From Amycolatopsis sp. DSM 110486 (lineage in GTDB: Bacteria; Actinomycetota; Actinomycetes; Mycobacteriales; Pseudonocardiaceae), in NCBI RefSeq assembly GCF_019468465.1, contig NZ_CP080519.1, positions 1,131,001 through 1,195,000 on the forward strand: 64,000 bases of DNA, written 5' to 3'. The notes below the pieces were generated by a model that saw only the letters and a list, made by a program, of their open reading frames with translations, had not been told where the DNA came from and did not search any database. Of the stretch, positions 17,882-26,169 are shown piece by piece. Numbering within the stretch: the stretch's first letter is position 1; each line of letters begins with the position of its first letter. Made by a program: the position numbers and the translations under genes.

Positions 17882-18366
17882 CGGAAAACGTGAATACTAG
17901 TGGCCTACAACGTAGCACCTACACTTATCTACCCCTTTAATGTGACTCCAAATGTCCGGCTCCCATGCCCCTGATCCCGCCTCGTGCGAACATCCTTACG
18001 TTCAGTCCCGGATCACACTCAGTTTGCGTCCCGGGCATGTCCGAGGGTTTCCCATGTCCGAGTTCCCGTTCCGCATCGACCCCGTCGGTTGCTCATGCCA
18101 GCACTGCCAAGGAGGATGGCGCAGCAGCCCTTTCAATCCCGTCGGCGGCCCCATGCAGTTCCAGTAACTGCTGCACGAAGGGGTCCGCGACGCCACCCGA
18201 TGACGACACTGGTGGATCGCACGACCGGACAGCCGGCCTCCGCACTGAGGTGCGGGACGTCGGCGGCGGCGCGGGCGCCACCGATGCCGTGTTCTGCGAA
18301 CTCCGCCAGTTTCCAGGAGCTGCCGGCGTTTGGTCCGAGGTGCCGCGACAGTCACCGGGATTTCGT
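17882..18366. other. Intergenic stretch after the duplicated att segment
   Basis: It starts with a locally AT-richer run (about 17890-17950), unlike the rest of the window. Apart from the small frame at 18054 nothing is supported; 18190-18360 may be scrambled coding remnants. Confidence 0.35.
18054..18167 (+). CDS. Tiny cysteine-motif protein (37 residues)
   Basis: ATG 18054 to TAA 18165-18167, reading MSEFPFRIDPVGCSCQHCQG then GWRSSPFNPVGGP. The core DPVGCxCxxCxxG resembles a short motif in small actinobacterial proteins of islands and prophages, possibly metal-binding (inference). The upstream CCGAGGG is a poor ribosome site. It could equally be a chance fragment. Confidence 0.35.
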   Translation: MSEFPFRIDPVGCSCQHCQGGWRSSPFNPVGGPMQFQ

Positions 18367-19569
18367 TCACCCCGTCCGCGGATCGACACCAGGACGGGGT
18401 GTCCCGGCGCCCGCGGGCGGGTGGGCCACGGTGAGGGCTCCGGCGATGGTCGTCGCGAGCACGCGGTGGTCGATGTCCTCGATGCGGGCGCAGGCGGTGA
18501 GGGCCATCGCGCGGTCGAGCTCCGAGGTCAGTATCTGCAGCACCCGCTCCACGCCCGCTTGCCCGCCGGCCGCGAGCCCGTACAAGTAGGGCCGGCCGAT
18601 CAGCACCGCGCGGGCGCCGGTGGCCAGGGCGGCGAGCACGTCGGTGCCCCGTCGCACGCCGCCGTCCAGGAACACCTCGGCGTGGCCCGCGACTTCGGCG
18701 ACGACGCCTGCGAGGGCTTCGATGGTGGCGGGCGCACGGTCGAGCTGGCGGCCGCCGTGGTTGGACACCACGATGCCGTCGGCGCCGTGGTCGAGCAGCA
18801 CGCGGCAGTCGGCCGGGCGAAGCACGCCCTTGACCACGAGCGGGCCGGACCACCACGCGCGCAGGTCGGCGAGGTCCCGCGCGGTCACCGGGTAGAGGCT
18901 GCGCAGCATGTCTCGCTGCATCGCGTGCGGCGCGACCCGGCCGTGGCGCGAGCCGCGCCGCCGCAGGTGACCGCGCGCGATGTCCACCGCCCAGCTCGGG
19001 CGCGTGGCGCAGTGCAGCGCCATCCGGGGCCCGAATCGCATCGGCACGGTGAATCCGTTGCGGCGGTCCCGTTCGCGGTTGCCGAACACCGCACTGTCCA
19101 CAGTGACCACCAGAGCCCGGTACCCGGCCGCCGCGACGCGGTCCAGCAGCGCGCGCACCGCGGCGCGGTCCGGCCAGAGGTAGAGCTGGTACCACCGCGG
19201 GCCAGGGGCCGCGGCGGCGACCTGCTCAAGGGTGAAGCTGCCCACCATGCCCTGGACGTAGACGGTGTCGCGGGCAGCGGCCGCACGGGCGACGGCCATC
19301 TCGGCGTCGCCGTGCAGCACCCGTGCCGCGCCGGTCGGTGCGAGCAGGATCGGCGACGCCAGCCGGTCGCCGAAGATCCGCACCGCGGTATCGCGCTCGC
19401 CGGGCATGGCCAGGGCCGAGGGCAGCAGCCGCGTGGCACGGAACGCTTCGACGTTGCGCCGCAGCGTCACCTCGTCTTCGGCGCCGCCCTCGACCAGGTC
19501 GAACACCGGGCGAGGGACCCGGCGGCGTGCGCGCTCGCGCAGTTCGGCGATGTTGCCGGCGCGGTTCAC
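18367..19569 (-). CDS. FMN-dependent alpha-hydroxy-acid dehydrogenase (lactate/mandelate type)
   Basis: 400 residues. It oxidises an L-2-hydroxy acid to the 2-oxo acid, passing electrons to oxygen or a quinone. The N-terminal part has RPVFDLVEGGAEDEVTLRRN and PTGAARVLHGDAEMAVARAA; then YQLYLWPDRA, VVTVDSAVFGNRERDRRNGF, VVKGVLRPADC, the active-site box VVSNHGGRQLDRAPATIEAL, and DGGVRRGTDVLAALATGARA (FMN phosphate). The GTG at 19569 overlaps the stop of the preceding D-2-hydroxyacid dehydrogenase as GTGA, so it is the last gene of the long minus-strand operon. The exact substrate is unknown; beside gentisate genes a mandelate-like aryl acid is plausible. Confidence 0.87.
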   Translation of the reverse strand: MNRAGNIAELRERARRRVPRPVFDLVEGGAEDEVTLRRNVEAFRATRLLPSALAMPGERDTAVRIFGDRLASPILLAPTGAARVLHGDAEMAVARAAAARDTVYVQGMVGSFTLEQVAAAAPGPRWYQLYLWPDRAAVRALLDRVAAAGYRALVVTVDSAVFGNRERDRRNGFTVPMRFGPRMALHCATRPSWAVDIARGHLRRRGSRHGRVAPHAMQRDMLRSLYPVTARDLADLRAWWSGPLVVKGVLRPADCRVLLDHGADGIVVSNHGGRQLDRAPATIEALAGVVAEVAGHAEVFLDGGVRRGTDVLAALATGARAVLIGRPYLYGLAAGGQAGVERVLQILTSELDRAMALTACARIEDIDHRVLATTIAGALTVAHPPAGAGTPRPGVDPRTG

Positions 19570-20465
19570 CCCTCGCCTCGCGCGTACCGTGCCAGCAGGT
19601 CGGCCGCCGCCTCGATCGCCCGCGCCTTTCCCTGCCGCGTTGCGCCCGCGATGTGCGGCGACAGGAAACACCCCGGGGCCGTCCACAGTGGATGATCCGG
19701 CGGCAGTGGCTCGGGGTCGGTGACGTCCAGCACCGCCAGCAGCCGCCCGGCGAGGACCTCGGCGGTCAGCGCCGCCGTGTCGACCACCGTGCCGCGCGCG
19801 GCGTTCACCAGCACGGCCCCGTCCGGCATCCGGGCCAGCAATCCCGCCCCCACCAGGCCCGCGGTGCCGGCGGTCGCCGGCACGAGCAGGACCACCGCGT
19901 CGGCCTCGGCCACGAGGTCGTCGAGCTCGGTCACCGGGTGCACCCCGGCACGACCGGTGCGCGCGACCACGGTGACCGATGCCCCGAGGCCGGCGAGCTT
20001 GTCGCGGGCGCAGCGGCCGATCGACCCGGCACCGACGAGCACCGCCCGGGCCCCGGCCAGCTCCGCGCTCACCGTACGGCGCCATCGCCGCTGACACTGC
20101 TCGCGCACGGCGAGCAGCAGCCCGCTGGCCAGCCCGAGCAACGCCGCGGCGACCCACTCGGCCACCGCGTTGTCGCGCGCACCGGCGGGCCGACTCAGCC
20201 GCACCCGGTCCGGCAGGTACGGCTCGAGCCACTCGGCACCGGCGATCAGCGTCTGCACGACCCGCAGCGCGGGCAGCTCGCCGAGCACGGGGAGCAGGTC
20301 GGTGCGCTGGTGCTCCAGCACGAGGAACTCGACGTCCCACAACGCCCGCACCGCTGCCGGTCCCCCGGACGAGGGGAGCGGGACGACGCAGACCCGCCCC
20401 GGCGCGGCGGCGCGCAGCGCGGGCAGTGCCTCGTCCGGTCCGGAAACCACGACCTGACTCGTCAT
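19566..20465 (-). CDS. D-isomer-specific 2-hydroxyacid dehydrogenase
   Basis: 299 residues, NAD(P)-dependent. The Rossmann motif is AVLVGAGSIGRCARDKLAGL. Catalytic Arg lies in LVNAARGTVVDTAAL, Glu in VTDPEPLPPDHPL and His in FLSPHIAGATRQGKA. ATG at 20465 overlaps the preceding stop (TGATG). The following gene is an FMN L-2-hydroxyacid dehydrogenase, so the pair could interconvert D- and L-hydroxy acids through the shared oxo acid (inference). Confidence 0.87.
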   Translation of the reverse strand: MTSQVVVSGPDEALPALRAAAPGRVCVVPLPSSGGPAAVRALWDVEFLVLEHQRTDLLPVLGELPALRVVQTLIAGAEWLEPYLPDRVRLSRPAGARDNAVAEWVAAALLGLASGLLLAVREQCQRRWRRTVSAELAGARAVLVGAGSIGRCARDKLAGLGASVTVVARTGRAGVHPVTELDDLVAEADAVVLLVPATAGTAGLVGAGLLARMPDGAVLVNAARGTVVDTAALTAEVLAGRLLAVLDVTDPEPLPPDHPLWTAPGCFLSPHIAGATRQGKARAIEAAADLLARYARGEG

Positions 20466-21667
20466 CAGCCCAGCTCGGCCAGCCGCTTGTCGAACTTGTG
20501 CAGCTCCTCGACGCCGTCGTCCCCGATGATCACGTTGTCGCACACCCAGTGGCAGAAGCCGTCGAGCACGTAGCGCGGGTGGCAGGCGAGGTTCATACCC
20601 GCGGCCAGCACCATCGGCTCTTCGGCCCGGATCAGCGGGCGCTCGACGAGATCGGTGCCCTGGCCGTGGCAGTGCAGCCGCAGCTCCTCCGGCCGCCCGT
20701 TGTCGCACAGGAACTCGTTGTACTCCGCCCAGATGTCGGCGGGCGCTGCGCCTGGACGCAGCAGGCCGTAGCAGAACCGCTGCGCCCGCAGGCAGAACTC
20801 GTACTCCTCGGCGATCCGGTCCGGGACCCGGCCGACGACGCCGGAGCGGCCGATCTCGGTGTACATCCCGCCAGGGCCGTTCACCTCCACCATGAGGTGG
20901 AACGCATCGCCCTCGCGGATCACCCGGTGCTGGCTGTGCGGGTGCGCGATCCGGCCGGGCTCGCCGAGTGGTGTCGAGACGCACCAGTAGATGCCTTGCT
21001 CACTGCCCAGCGACTGCGCCGTGTGCTGCGCGATGGCGGCCACGTCGCTGTCGCGCATCCCCGGTGCCACCGCCTCGAACGCCGCCGCGATCGCCGCGTC
21101 CTGCAGCTTCGCGGTGGCGCGCACCAGGTCCAGCTCCTCTTCGGACTTGAGCGCACGGACGGTGTCGACGACGTCGGCGGCTTCGGTGAACGTCGCCGCG
21201 TGCAGCTCACGCTGCAGGTACTCGCCGAAGGCCATCGGGATCGTGCCGGTGCCGACCCATCCGATCCGGCCGGTGGCGAACGGCCGCAGCGCGTCGAGCG
21301 CGAGCTCCGCAGCGTCGTAGCGGGTGTAGGACACCGAGCTCATGTACGGGCTCGCCAGCGCCCGGCCGACGCCGCGCAGCACCGGGTCGTGGACGGGATC
21401 GACCACCAGATCCTCGCCGCGCGCGCCGTGCCGGATGATCGTCATCGGCTCCTCGCGGGGGAACACGACGGTGACCGGGTAGCCGTTGGTCGCCGGGATG
21501 TCGGTGAGGTAGCGGATGTAGCCGCCGACGTAGTCGTTGTTCGTCTGCGCCACCAGCACGTCGATCCCGCAGGCGGCCATACCCTCGCGGATCGCGCGCC
21601 ACCGCCGCTGCAGCTCGGCGGTGCTCACCGGGTGGTTCAGCCGTTCGGACAGCTCGGTTCCGGTCAT
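20465..21667 (-). CDS. M24 family (creatinase/Xaa-Pro peptidase-like) protein
   Basis: 400 residues with an N-terminal creatinase domain (about 15-165) and a C-terminal pita-bread domain (about 175-395). Typical M24 metal ligands are not all present. The first Asp motif appears as FHLMVEVNGPGG, the His motif is kept (LHCHGQGTDLVE), and the usual TIEP glutamate region reads AGMNLACHP. This resembles creatinase-like, metal-free C-N hydrolases more than aminopeptidases. The start overlaps the ABC ATPase stop (ATGA), tying it to an importer: it may act on the imported compound. Confidence 0.8.
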   Translation of the reverse strand: MTGTELSERLNHPVSTAELQRRWRAIREGMAACGIDVLVAQTNNDYVGGYIRYLTDIPATNGYPVTVVFPREEPMTIIRHGARGEDLVVDPVHDPVLRGVGRALASPYMSSVSYTRYDAAELALDALRPFATGRIGWVGTGTIPMAFGEYLQRELHAATFTEAADVVDTVRALKSEEELDLVRATAKLQDAAIAAAFEAVAPGMRDSDVAAIAQHTAQSLGSEQGIYWCVSTPLGEPGRIAHPHSQHRVIREGDAFHLMVEVNGPGGMYTEIGRSGVVGRVPDRIAEEYEFCLRAQRFCYGLLRPGAAPADIWAEYNEFLCDNGRPEELRLHCHGQGTDLVERPLIRAEEPMVLAAGMNLACHPRYVLDGFCHWVCDNVIIGDDGVEELHKFDKRLAELG

Positions 21668-22446
21668 CGGGCAGCTCCCGTCTTCGCGCCGCTGATCAGG
21701 GTGAGCACCTCGGTGCGCAGCTCGGTGAACCGCGGCAGGGCCTTGGTCGTCACCTGGCTGCGCGGCCGGGGCAGGTCGACGTCGAGCGTCCGCAGCACCG
21801 TGGTCGGGCGTCCGGACATCACGATCACCCGGTCACCGAGGTACACGGCTTCGTCGATGTCGTGGGTGACCAGCACGATCGTCAGCCCGGCGTCGTGGCG
21901 CACCCGCAGCACCAGGTCCTCCAGGTCCGCGCGCGTCTGGGCGTCCACCGACGCGAACGGCTCGTCCATGATGAGGAACTCGGGCCGGTAGGCGATGGCC
22001 CGCGCGATCGCGACCCGCTGCTGCATCCCGCCGGAGAGCTGCCACGGGTAGCTGTCGTCGAATCCGTCGAGGCCCACCTCTTCCAGCGCCTTGCGCACCG
22101 CGGCCCGGCGCGCCGCGCGGTCGCGGATCTTGTTCTTCAACGGGATCGCGACGTTGCGGGCGACCTTCGACCAGGGCATCAGCGATCGGCTGTAGTCCTG
22201 GAAGACGCACGCGACCTCCGGCGGCGGGCTCTCGATCACCTTGCCCGTCTCGGTGAGCACGACCTTGCCCCCGGACGAGGGCAGCAGGCCGGACAGGCAG
22301 CGCAGCAAGGTGGTCTTACCGGCACCGGACGGGCCGACGATCGTGACGAACTCGCCGGCGTTCACGGTGAACGAGATGTCGCGCAGCACCTCCAGCTCGC
22401 TGCCGGCGGAGCGGTAGGACTTCCTCAGGTGTTCCACGGTCAGCAT
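21664..22446 (-). CDS. ABC transporter ATP-binding protein, nitrate/sulfonate/taurine type
   Basis: 260 residues. Walker A GPSGAGKTTLLRC, Q-loop ACVFQDYSRSLMPW, signature LSGGMQQRVAIARAI, Walker B FLIMDEPFASVDAQT, switch His VTHDIDEAVYLG. Similar to SsuB/TauC-partner ATPases. It energises the two permeases encoded immediately upstream; one base separates their reading frames. Confidence 0.92.
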   Translation of the reverse strand: MLTVEHLRKSYRSAGSELEVLRDISFTVNAGEFVTIVGPSGAGKTTLLRCLSGLLPSSGGKVVLTETGKVIESPPPEVACVFQDYSRSLMPWSKVARNVAIPLKNKIRDRAARRAAVRKALEEVGLDGFDDSYPWQLSGGMQQRVAIARAIAYRPEFLIMDEPFASVDAQTRADLEDLVLRVRHDAGLTIVLVTHDIDEAVYLGDRVIVMSGRPTTVLRTLDVDLPRPRSQVTTKALPRFTELRTEVLTLISGAKTGAAR

Positions 22447-22447
22447 G

Positions 22448-23239
22448 TCAGCTCTCCCGATCCTTGGTGTACCAGCGCAGCAGCCGGCGTTCGACCAGCA
22501 CGAAGGCGCCGTTGAAGAGCACGCCGAGGATCCCCAGCAGGAGCATGCCCGCCCACATCTGGGACACCTCGAAGCTCTGCTGCGCCTGCAACGTGACGAA
22601 CCCGATCCCGTTGGTCGCCGCCACGAGCTCGGTCACCACCATCATCACGAACGCCACGGTCAGGGCGATGCGCATCCCGGCGAGGATGTTCGGCGCGGCG
22701 GCGGGCAGCTGCACGTGCAGCACCCGCTGCGCCCGGGTCAGCCGGTAGGACCGCGCGGCATCCTCGAGCTCCCGATCGACTGCCCGCACCCCGTCGATGG
22801 TGTTGAGCAGCACGGGAAAGACCGTGACGAACGCGGTGAGCACGATCTTCGGCAGGTCACCGATCCCGAGCAGCACGATGCTCACCGGCACCAGTGCGGT
22901 GGCGGGCAAGGCCCGGCAGAACTGCAGCGCCGGGTCGAACGCCCGGTGCAGCAGCGGCAACCGTCCGAAGAGGACACCGAGCGCTATGCCGATCACCACG
23001 GCGACGCAGTAGCCCAGCAGCATCCGGCCGACGCTCGGCAGCACGTCGGAGGCGAACCGGCTGAACAGCCACAACTGCTGGAACGACACCAGGATCGAGC
23101 GCAGCGAAGGCCAGAACGGCGAGGTGTTGCCGAGCGAGGCGAACCACCAGGTCAGCAGTGCCGCGACCGGGACGATGAGCGAGACGAGCCACGCCGTGAA
23201 CCGGTGTCCGGCCCGGCGCGGGCGCACCATCGAAGTCAT
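22448..23239 (-). CDS. ABC transporter permease (SsuC/TauC type)
   Basis: 263 residues with about six membrane helices and the EAA-like loop (LEDAARSYRLTRAQRVLHVQ) that contacts the ATPase. An N-terminal basic segment precedes the first helix. Its start overlaps the stop of the other permease (ATGA at 23236-23239). Two different permeases suggest a heterodimeric channel. Confidence 0.88.
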   Translation of the reverse strand: MTSMVRPRRAGHRFTAWLVSLIVPVAALLTWWFASLGNTSPFWPSLRSILVSFQQLWLFSRFASDVLPSVGRMLLGYCVAVVIGIALGVLFGRLPLLHRAFDPALQFCRALPATALVPVSIVLLGIGDLPKIVLTAFVTVFPVLLNTIDGVRAVDRELEDAARSYRLTRAQRVLHVQLPAAAPNILAGMRIALTVAFVMMVVTELVAATNGIGFVTLQAQQSFEVSQMWAGMLLLGILGVLFNGAFVLVERRLLRWYTKDRES

Positions 23240-24096
23240 CTGGCCTCCTCACGGTAGGAGATGTGCCAGCCCAGCACACGACGCTCGATCGCGAGCAGTC
23301 CGACGTTGGCCAGGACACCGAGCACACCGACGACGAACACCAGCGCGTACATGCTCGGGTAGACCGCGTTGGAGGCGTAGACGGCGATATCGGCACCGAT
23401 CCCCCGCACTGACGCGATGATCTCGACCGCCACCACCACGACCAGCACGTGCGACGCAGCGAGCCGCACCCCGGTGGCCACGAACGGCGCCACGGCGGGC
23501 AGCACCACGTGCCCGAGCCGTTGGTGGGCTCGCAGCCCGAACACGCGGGCGCTGTCGCGCAGCACGTCGTTGATGCCGCTGACCCCGTAGAAGGTCTGGA
23601 AGAGCATCGGCCACAGCGCGCCGACCATGCCGAGCAAAGTGGACACCCGGGGGGTGGCACCGAGCAACAGCAGCATCAGCGGCAGGAACACCACTGCCGG
23701 CACGAAACGCAGGAAGTCGAGCGGGTAGTGCACGAGCCGGTACAGCAGCGGCACGGTGCCGAGCGCGACGCCGAGGACCAGGCCGGCGACCACACCGCCG
23801 GCCAGGCCGACGGCGACCTGCTCCAGGGTCGCCATCAGGGCGTGGACGAACCCCGCGGTGGGAGCCAATTCGACGAGCGCCGCCCCGATCGCGCTGATCG
23901 ACGGCACCTCCGGCGGCAGCCAGCCGGCGCGGGCGATCAGTTCCCACAGCACGAGGATGCCGAGGGTGGTCAGCCACGGGAGGCCGCGCAGCAGCCACGG
24001 CCGGGAAGCCCGGCGGGCGGGGGCGGCCGCCGGCGTCGGTGCGTCGAATCCGGCGGGCGCGGGGGCCAGGCCGGTGGGGGTCGGCTGGGTGCTCAC
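23236..24096 (-). CDS. ABC transporter permease, second subunit
   Basis: 286 residues. A Pro/Ala-rich N-terminus precedes about six helices; the EAA loop region is VLRDSARVFGLRAHQRLGHV. It overlaps the binding-protein gene upstream (ATGA, 24093-24096) and the partner permease downstream, so all four transporter genes are translationally coupled. Confidence 0.88.
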   Translation of the reverse strand: MSTQPTPTGLAPAPAGFDAPTPAAAPARRASRPWLLRGLPWLTTLGILVLWELIARAGWLPPEVPSISAIGAALVELAPTAGFVHALMATLEQVAVGLAGGVVAGLVLGVALGTVPLLYRLVHYPLDFLRFVPAVVFLPLMLLLLGATPRVSTLLGMVGALWPMLFQTFYGVSGINDVLRDSARVFGLRAHQRLGHVVLPAVAPFVATGVRLAASHVLVVVVAVEIIASVRGIGADIAVYASNAVYPSMYALVFVVGVLGVLANVGLLAIERRVLGWHISYREEAR

Positions 24097-25076
24097 GGCA
24101 CTACGTACGTTCCGTACGCGGGCGCGACCGAGACCACCCCGTACTTGACTGTGAACGCCGCTTCCTTCTCGATCACCTGGCGGCTGACGTCCGCGGTGTA
24201 GAGCGGTAACGGAGCCTGGGCCACGAGATCGGGATCGGCCTTCGTCTGCTTCACGATGGCCTTGCGGGTCTCGTCGGGATGTGCGTTGGCGTACTCACTG
24301 GACTCTCGCACCGCCTTGCGCCACCTTTCCACGATGCCGGGATGCTGGTCGATGAAGGACTTGGCCATGAAGAACACCGTGTTGTCGGCGTCCGGATCGG
24401 CGAACGCGACGGCCGGCGAGTCACCGATGTCCCGAAAGCCCTTCTTCCGCAACGCCGTCGCGTACGGCTGGGCGGTGCTGATCGCGTCGACCTTGCCCTG
24501 ATCGAGGGCGGTGATCTGGTCGGGGAACGTGAGCTGTACCAAGTGGACGGACGACGCGTCGCCGCCGTCCTTCTCGATCGCCTCGCGGATCCAGAACTCC
24601 CAGCAGCACTTCAGGGAGTTCACGGCGACCGTCTTGCCCGCAAGGTCCTTGAAGGACCGGATCGAGCTGCCGCCCGCCACCATGGTCTGGTACTGCGCCC
24701 CGGCCGCGGCGGGACGGTCGGCGACCGCGCCCGACACGATCTGCACCGGGATGTGCGAGGCCGCCGCGATCACGACCGGCGAGATGCCGCCGAGCGCCAC
24801 CTGCTGCTGGCCGTTGATGACCTGGGTGATCGCTCCGGCGCCGGTGGCCGCGCGGCCGATGGTGAGGTCGATCCCGTTCTGCGCGAAGAACCCGTGCTGC
24901 TCTCCCACCAGGATCGCGGTGGACGACTGCGACGCCGCGACCCCCGCCGTGATCGGGATCAGGCCGCCGGTCGACCCGCCACCGAGCGTGTTGGTCGCGC
25001 TCAGCGCCCCGCACGCCGACAGCAGGAACATGGCCCCGGTGAGCACCAGGCACGCGAGTTTGCGTCGATACTTCAC
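24093..25076 (-). CDS. ABC transporter substrate-binding lipoprotein, NrtA/SsuA/TauA-like
   Basis: 327 residues from GTG 25076, with GGAG upstream. A lipoprotein signal peptide has basic residues KYRRK, a hydrophobic core and the lipobox LLSAC. The mature part has LVGEQHGFFAQNGIDLTIGR, INGQQQVALGGISPVVIAAA, LAGKTVAVNSLKCCWEFWIR and KVDAISTAQPYATAL, the clamshell of the NMT1/SsuA family. Relatives bind taurine, sulfonates, riboflavin precursors, phthalate or other aromatic acids. In this cluster an aromatic or N-containing acid is the best guess. The ligand-pocket pair CC in LKCCWEF is unusual. Confidence 0.88.
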   Translation of the reverse strand: MKYRRKLACLVLTGAMFLLSACGALSATNTLGGGSTGGLIPITAGVAASQSSTAILVGEQHGFFAQNGIDLTIGRAATGAGAITQVINGQQQVALGGISPVVIAAASHIPVQIVSGAVADRPAAAGAQYQTMVAGGSSIRSFKDLAGKTVAVNSLKCCWEFWIREAIEKDGGDASSVHLVQLTFPDQITALDQGKVDAISTAQPYATALRKKGFRDIGDSPAVAFADPDADNTVFFMAKSFIDQHPGIVERWRKAVRESSEYANAHPDETRKAIVKQTKADPDLVAQAPLPLYTADVSRQVIEKEAAFTVKYGVVSVAPAYGTYVVP

Positions 25077-25085
25077 GGTTGGCTC

Positions 25086-25103
25086 CGTTTCGCCGGTGAA
25101 ACG
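25086..25103 (-). promoter_or_regulatory. Inverted repeat upstream of the transporter operon
   Basis: CGTTTC (25086-25091) and GAAACG (25098-25103) with a 6-base spacer, 10 bases upstream of the binding-protein start. Candidate operator in the leader; the regulator is unknown. Confidence 0.45.
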
Positions 25104-25161
25104 AATCAAAGTCCTTGCGGGGCCGCGGAAATCGCCCGTTCGGGAGAAGAATTGTGCCCGT

Positions 25162-25191
25162 ATCGTACGCCGTGCTCGCGCGCACGAACAC
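25162..25191 (-). promoter_or_regulatory. Candidate promoter of the transporter operon
   Basis: Minus-strand TACGAT (25167-25162) as -10, with TGTTCG about 17 bases upstream as a weak -35, about 85 bases before the GTG. The 130-base gap between amidohydrolase and binding protein is one of the few in the cluster. Confidence 0.4.
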
Positions 25192-25206
25192 AGTTTTTCG
25201 TTGTTA

Positions 25207-26169
25207 TTACTGGGAAATACGCGCCGTGTCCGCTTCGGACACCCGCGGTAGCAGTGCGAGTGCGTTGTCCCGGTTGACGGCGGCGCGCTGCGTTTCGGAC
25301 AGCGGATACGCGTCCAGCTGCGCGGTGAAGTACTGGGAATTGTCGCCGCGGGCATAGGGCCAGTCGCTGCCGTAGAGCACGCGGTCCGGCGCGGCGAACG
25401 CGAGCAGGCTCGGCAGGGTGTCCGCGTTGGCGGACAACGCCGTGTCGAAGTAGAACGTGCGCAGGTCGCGCAGGAAGTTCTCGCGCGTGACGACGTGCCC
25501 CGCCGCGCCTTCGGTGAGACTGGCCATGCGGTGTGCCGCGTACGGTACGAACCCGCCGGCGTGCGAGAGGATCATCCGCATCCGGGTCGACCGGGCCACC
25601 ACGCCGTGGCGCACGAGGTTGAGGGCCGCGCGGGTGGTGTCGAGCAAGAAGTCGGCGGCGAAGGGCGGCACGCCCGGCACCGCGGGTCCGGGCGGCGCGG
25701 TCGGATGGACGAACACCACCGCCGCCCGCCGGTCCAATTCGGCCATCAGCGGGTCGAACGCCGGGTCGCCGAGGTACACGCCGTCCACATTGGCCAACAG
25801 GATCACGCCGTCGGCGTGCAGCTCGTCGAAGGCGTAGGCCACCTCGGCGAGCGAACCGTCCACATCGGGCAGTGGTACCGAGGCGAAGAACCCGAAGCGA
25901 CCGGGGTGGTCGCGGACCAGCCCGGCGGAGAACTCGTTGACCTGCCGTGCCAATTTCCGCGTGTCGGCGGCGCTGCCGCCCAGGTGCACGCCGGGACGCC
26001 CGACGGAGACGACGGCCGTCGCAATGGCGAGCTCGTCGAGCAGCTCGAGCGCGGCGGCCGGGCTCCACGCCGGCGTGGCCTGCCCGCCGAAGTAGCCGCT
26101 CGTGCGCAGCGCGTCCGCCCACACAGGGGGGACGATGTGGTGGTGGGTGTCGATCCGGCCGGTGGTCAT
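25207..26169 (-). CDS. Amidohydrolase family 2 protein (ACMSD/resorcylate decarboxylase-like)
   Basis: 320 residues, metal-dependent TIM barrel. The N-terminal HxH is RIDTHHHIVPP; later come VFVHPTAPPGP (His ligand), MILSHAGGFVPYAAHR (His) and VLYGSDWPYARGDNS (catalytic Asp). The family includes aminocarboxymuconate semialdehyde decarboxylase, gamma-resorcylate decarboxylase and hydrolases of N-aryl compounds. ATG 26169 overlaps the stop of the reductase upstream (ATGA). Decarboxylation or hydrolysis of the pathway substrate is an inference. Confidence 0.85.
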   Translation of the reverse strand: MTTGRIDTHHHIVPPVWADALRTSGYFGGQATPAWSPAAALELLDELAIATAVVSVGRPGVHLGGSAADTRKLARQVNEFSAGLVRDHPGRFGFFASVPLPDVDGSLAEVAYAFDELHADGVILLANVDGVYLGDPAFDPLMAELDRRAAVVFVHPTAPPGPAVPGVPPFAADFLLDTTRAALNLVRHGVVARSTRMRMILSHAGGFVPYAAHRMASLTEGAAGHVVTRENFLRDLRTFYFDTALSANADTLPSLLAFAAPDRVLYGSDWPYARGDNSQYFTAQLDAYPLSETQRAAVNRDNALALLPRVSEADTARISQ

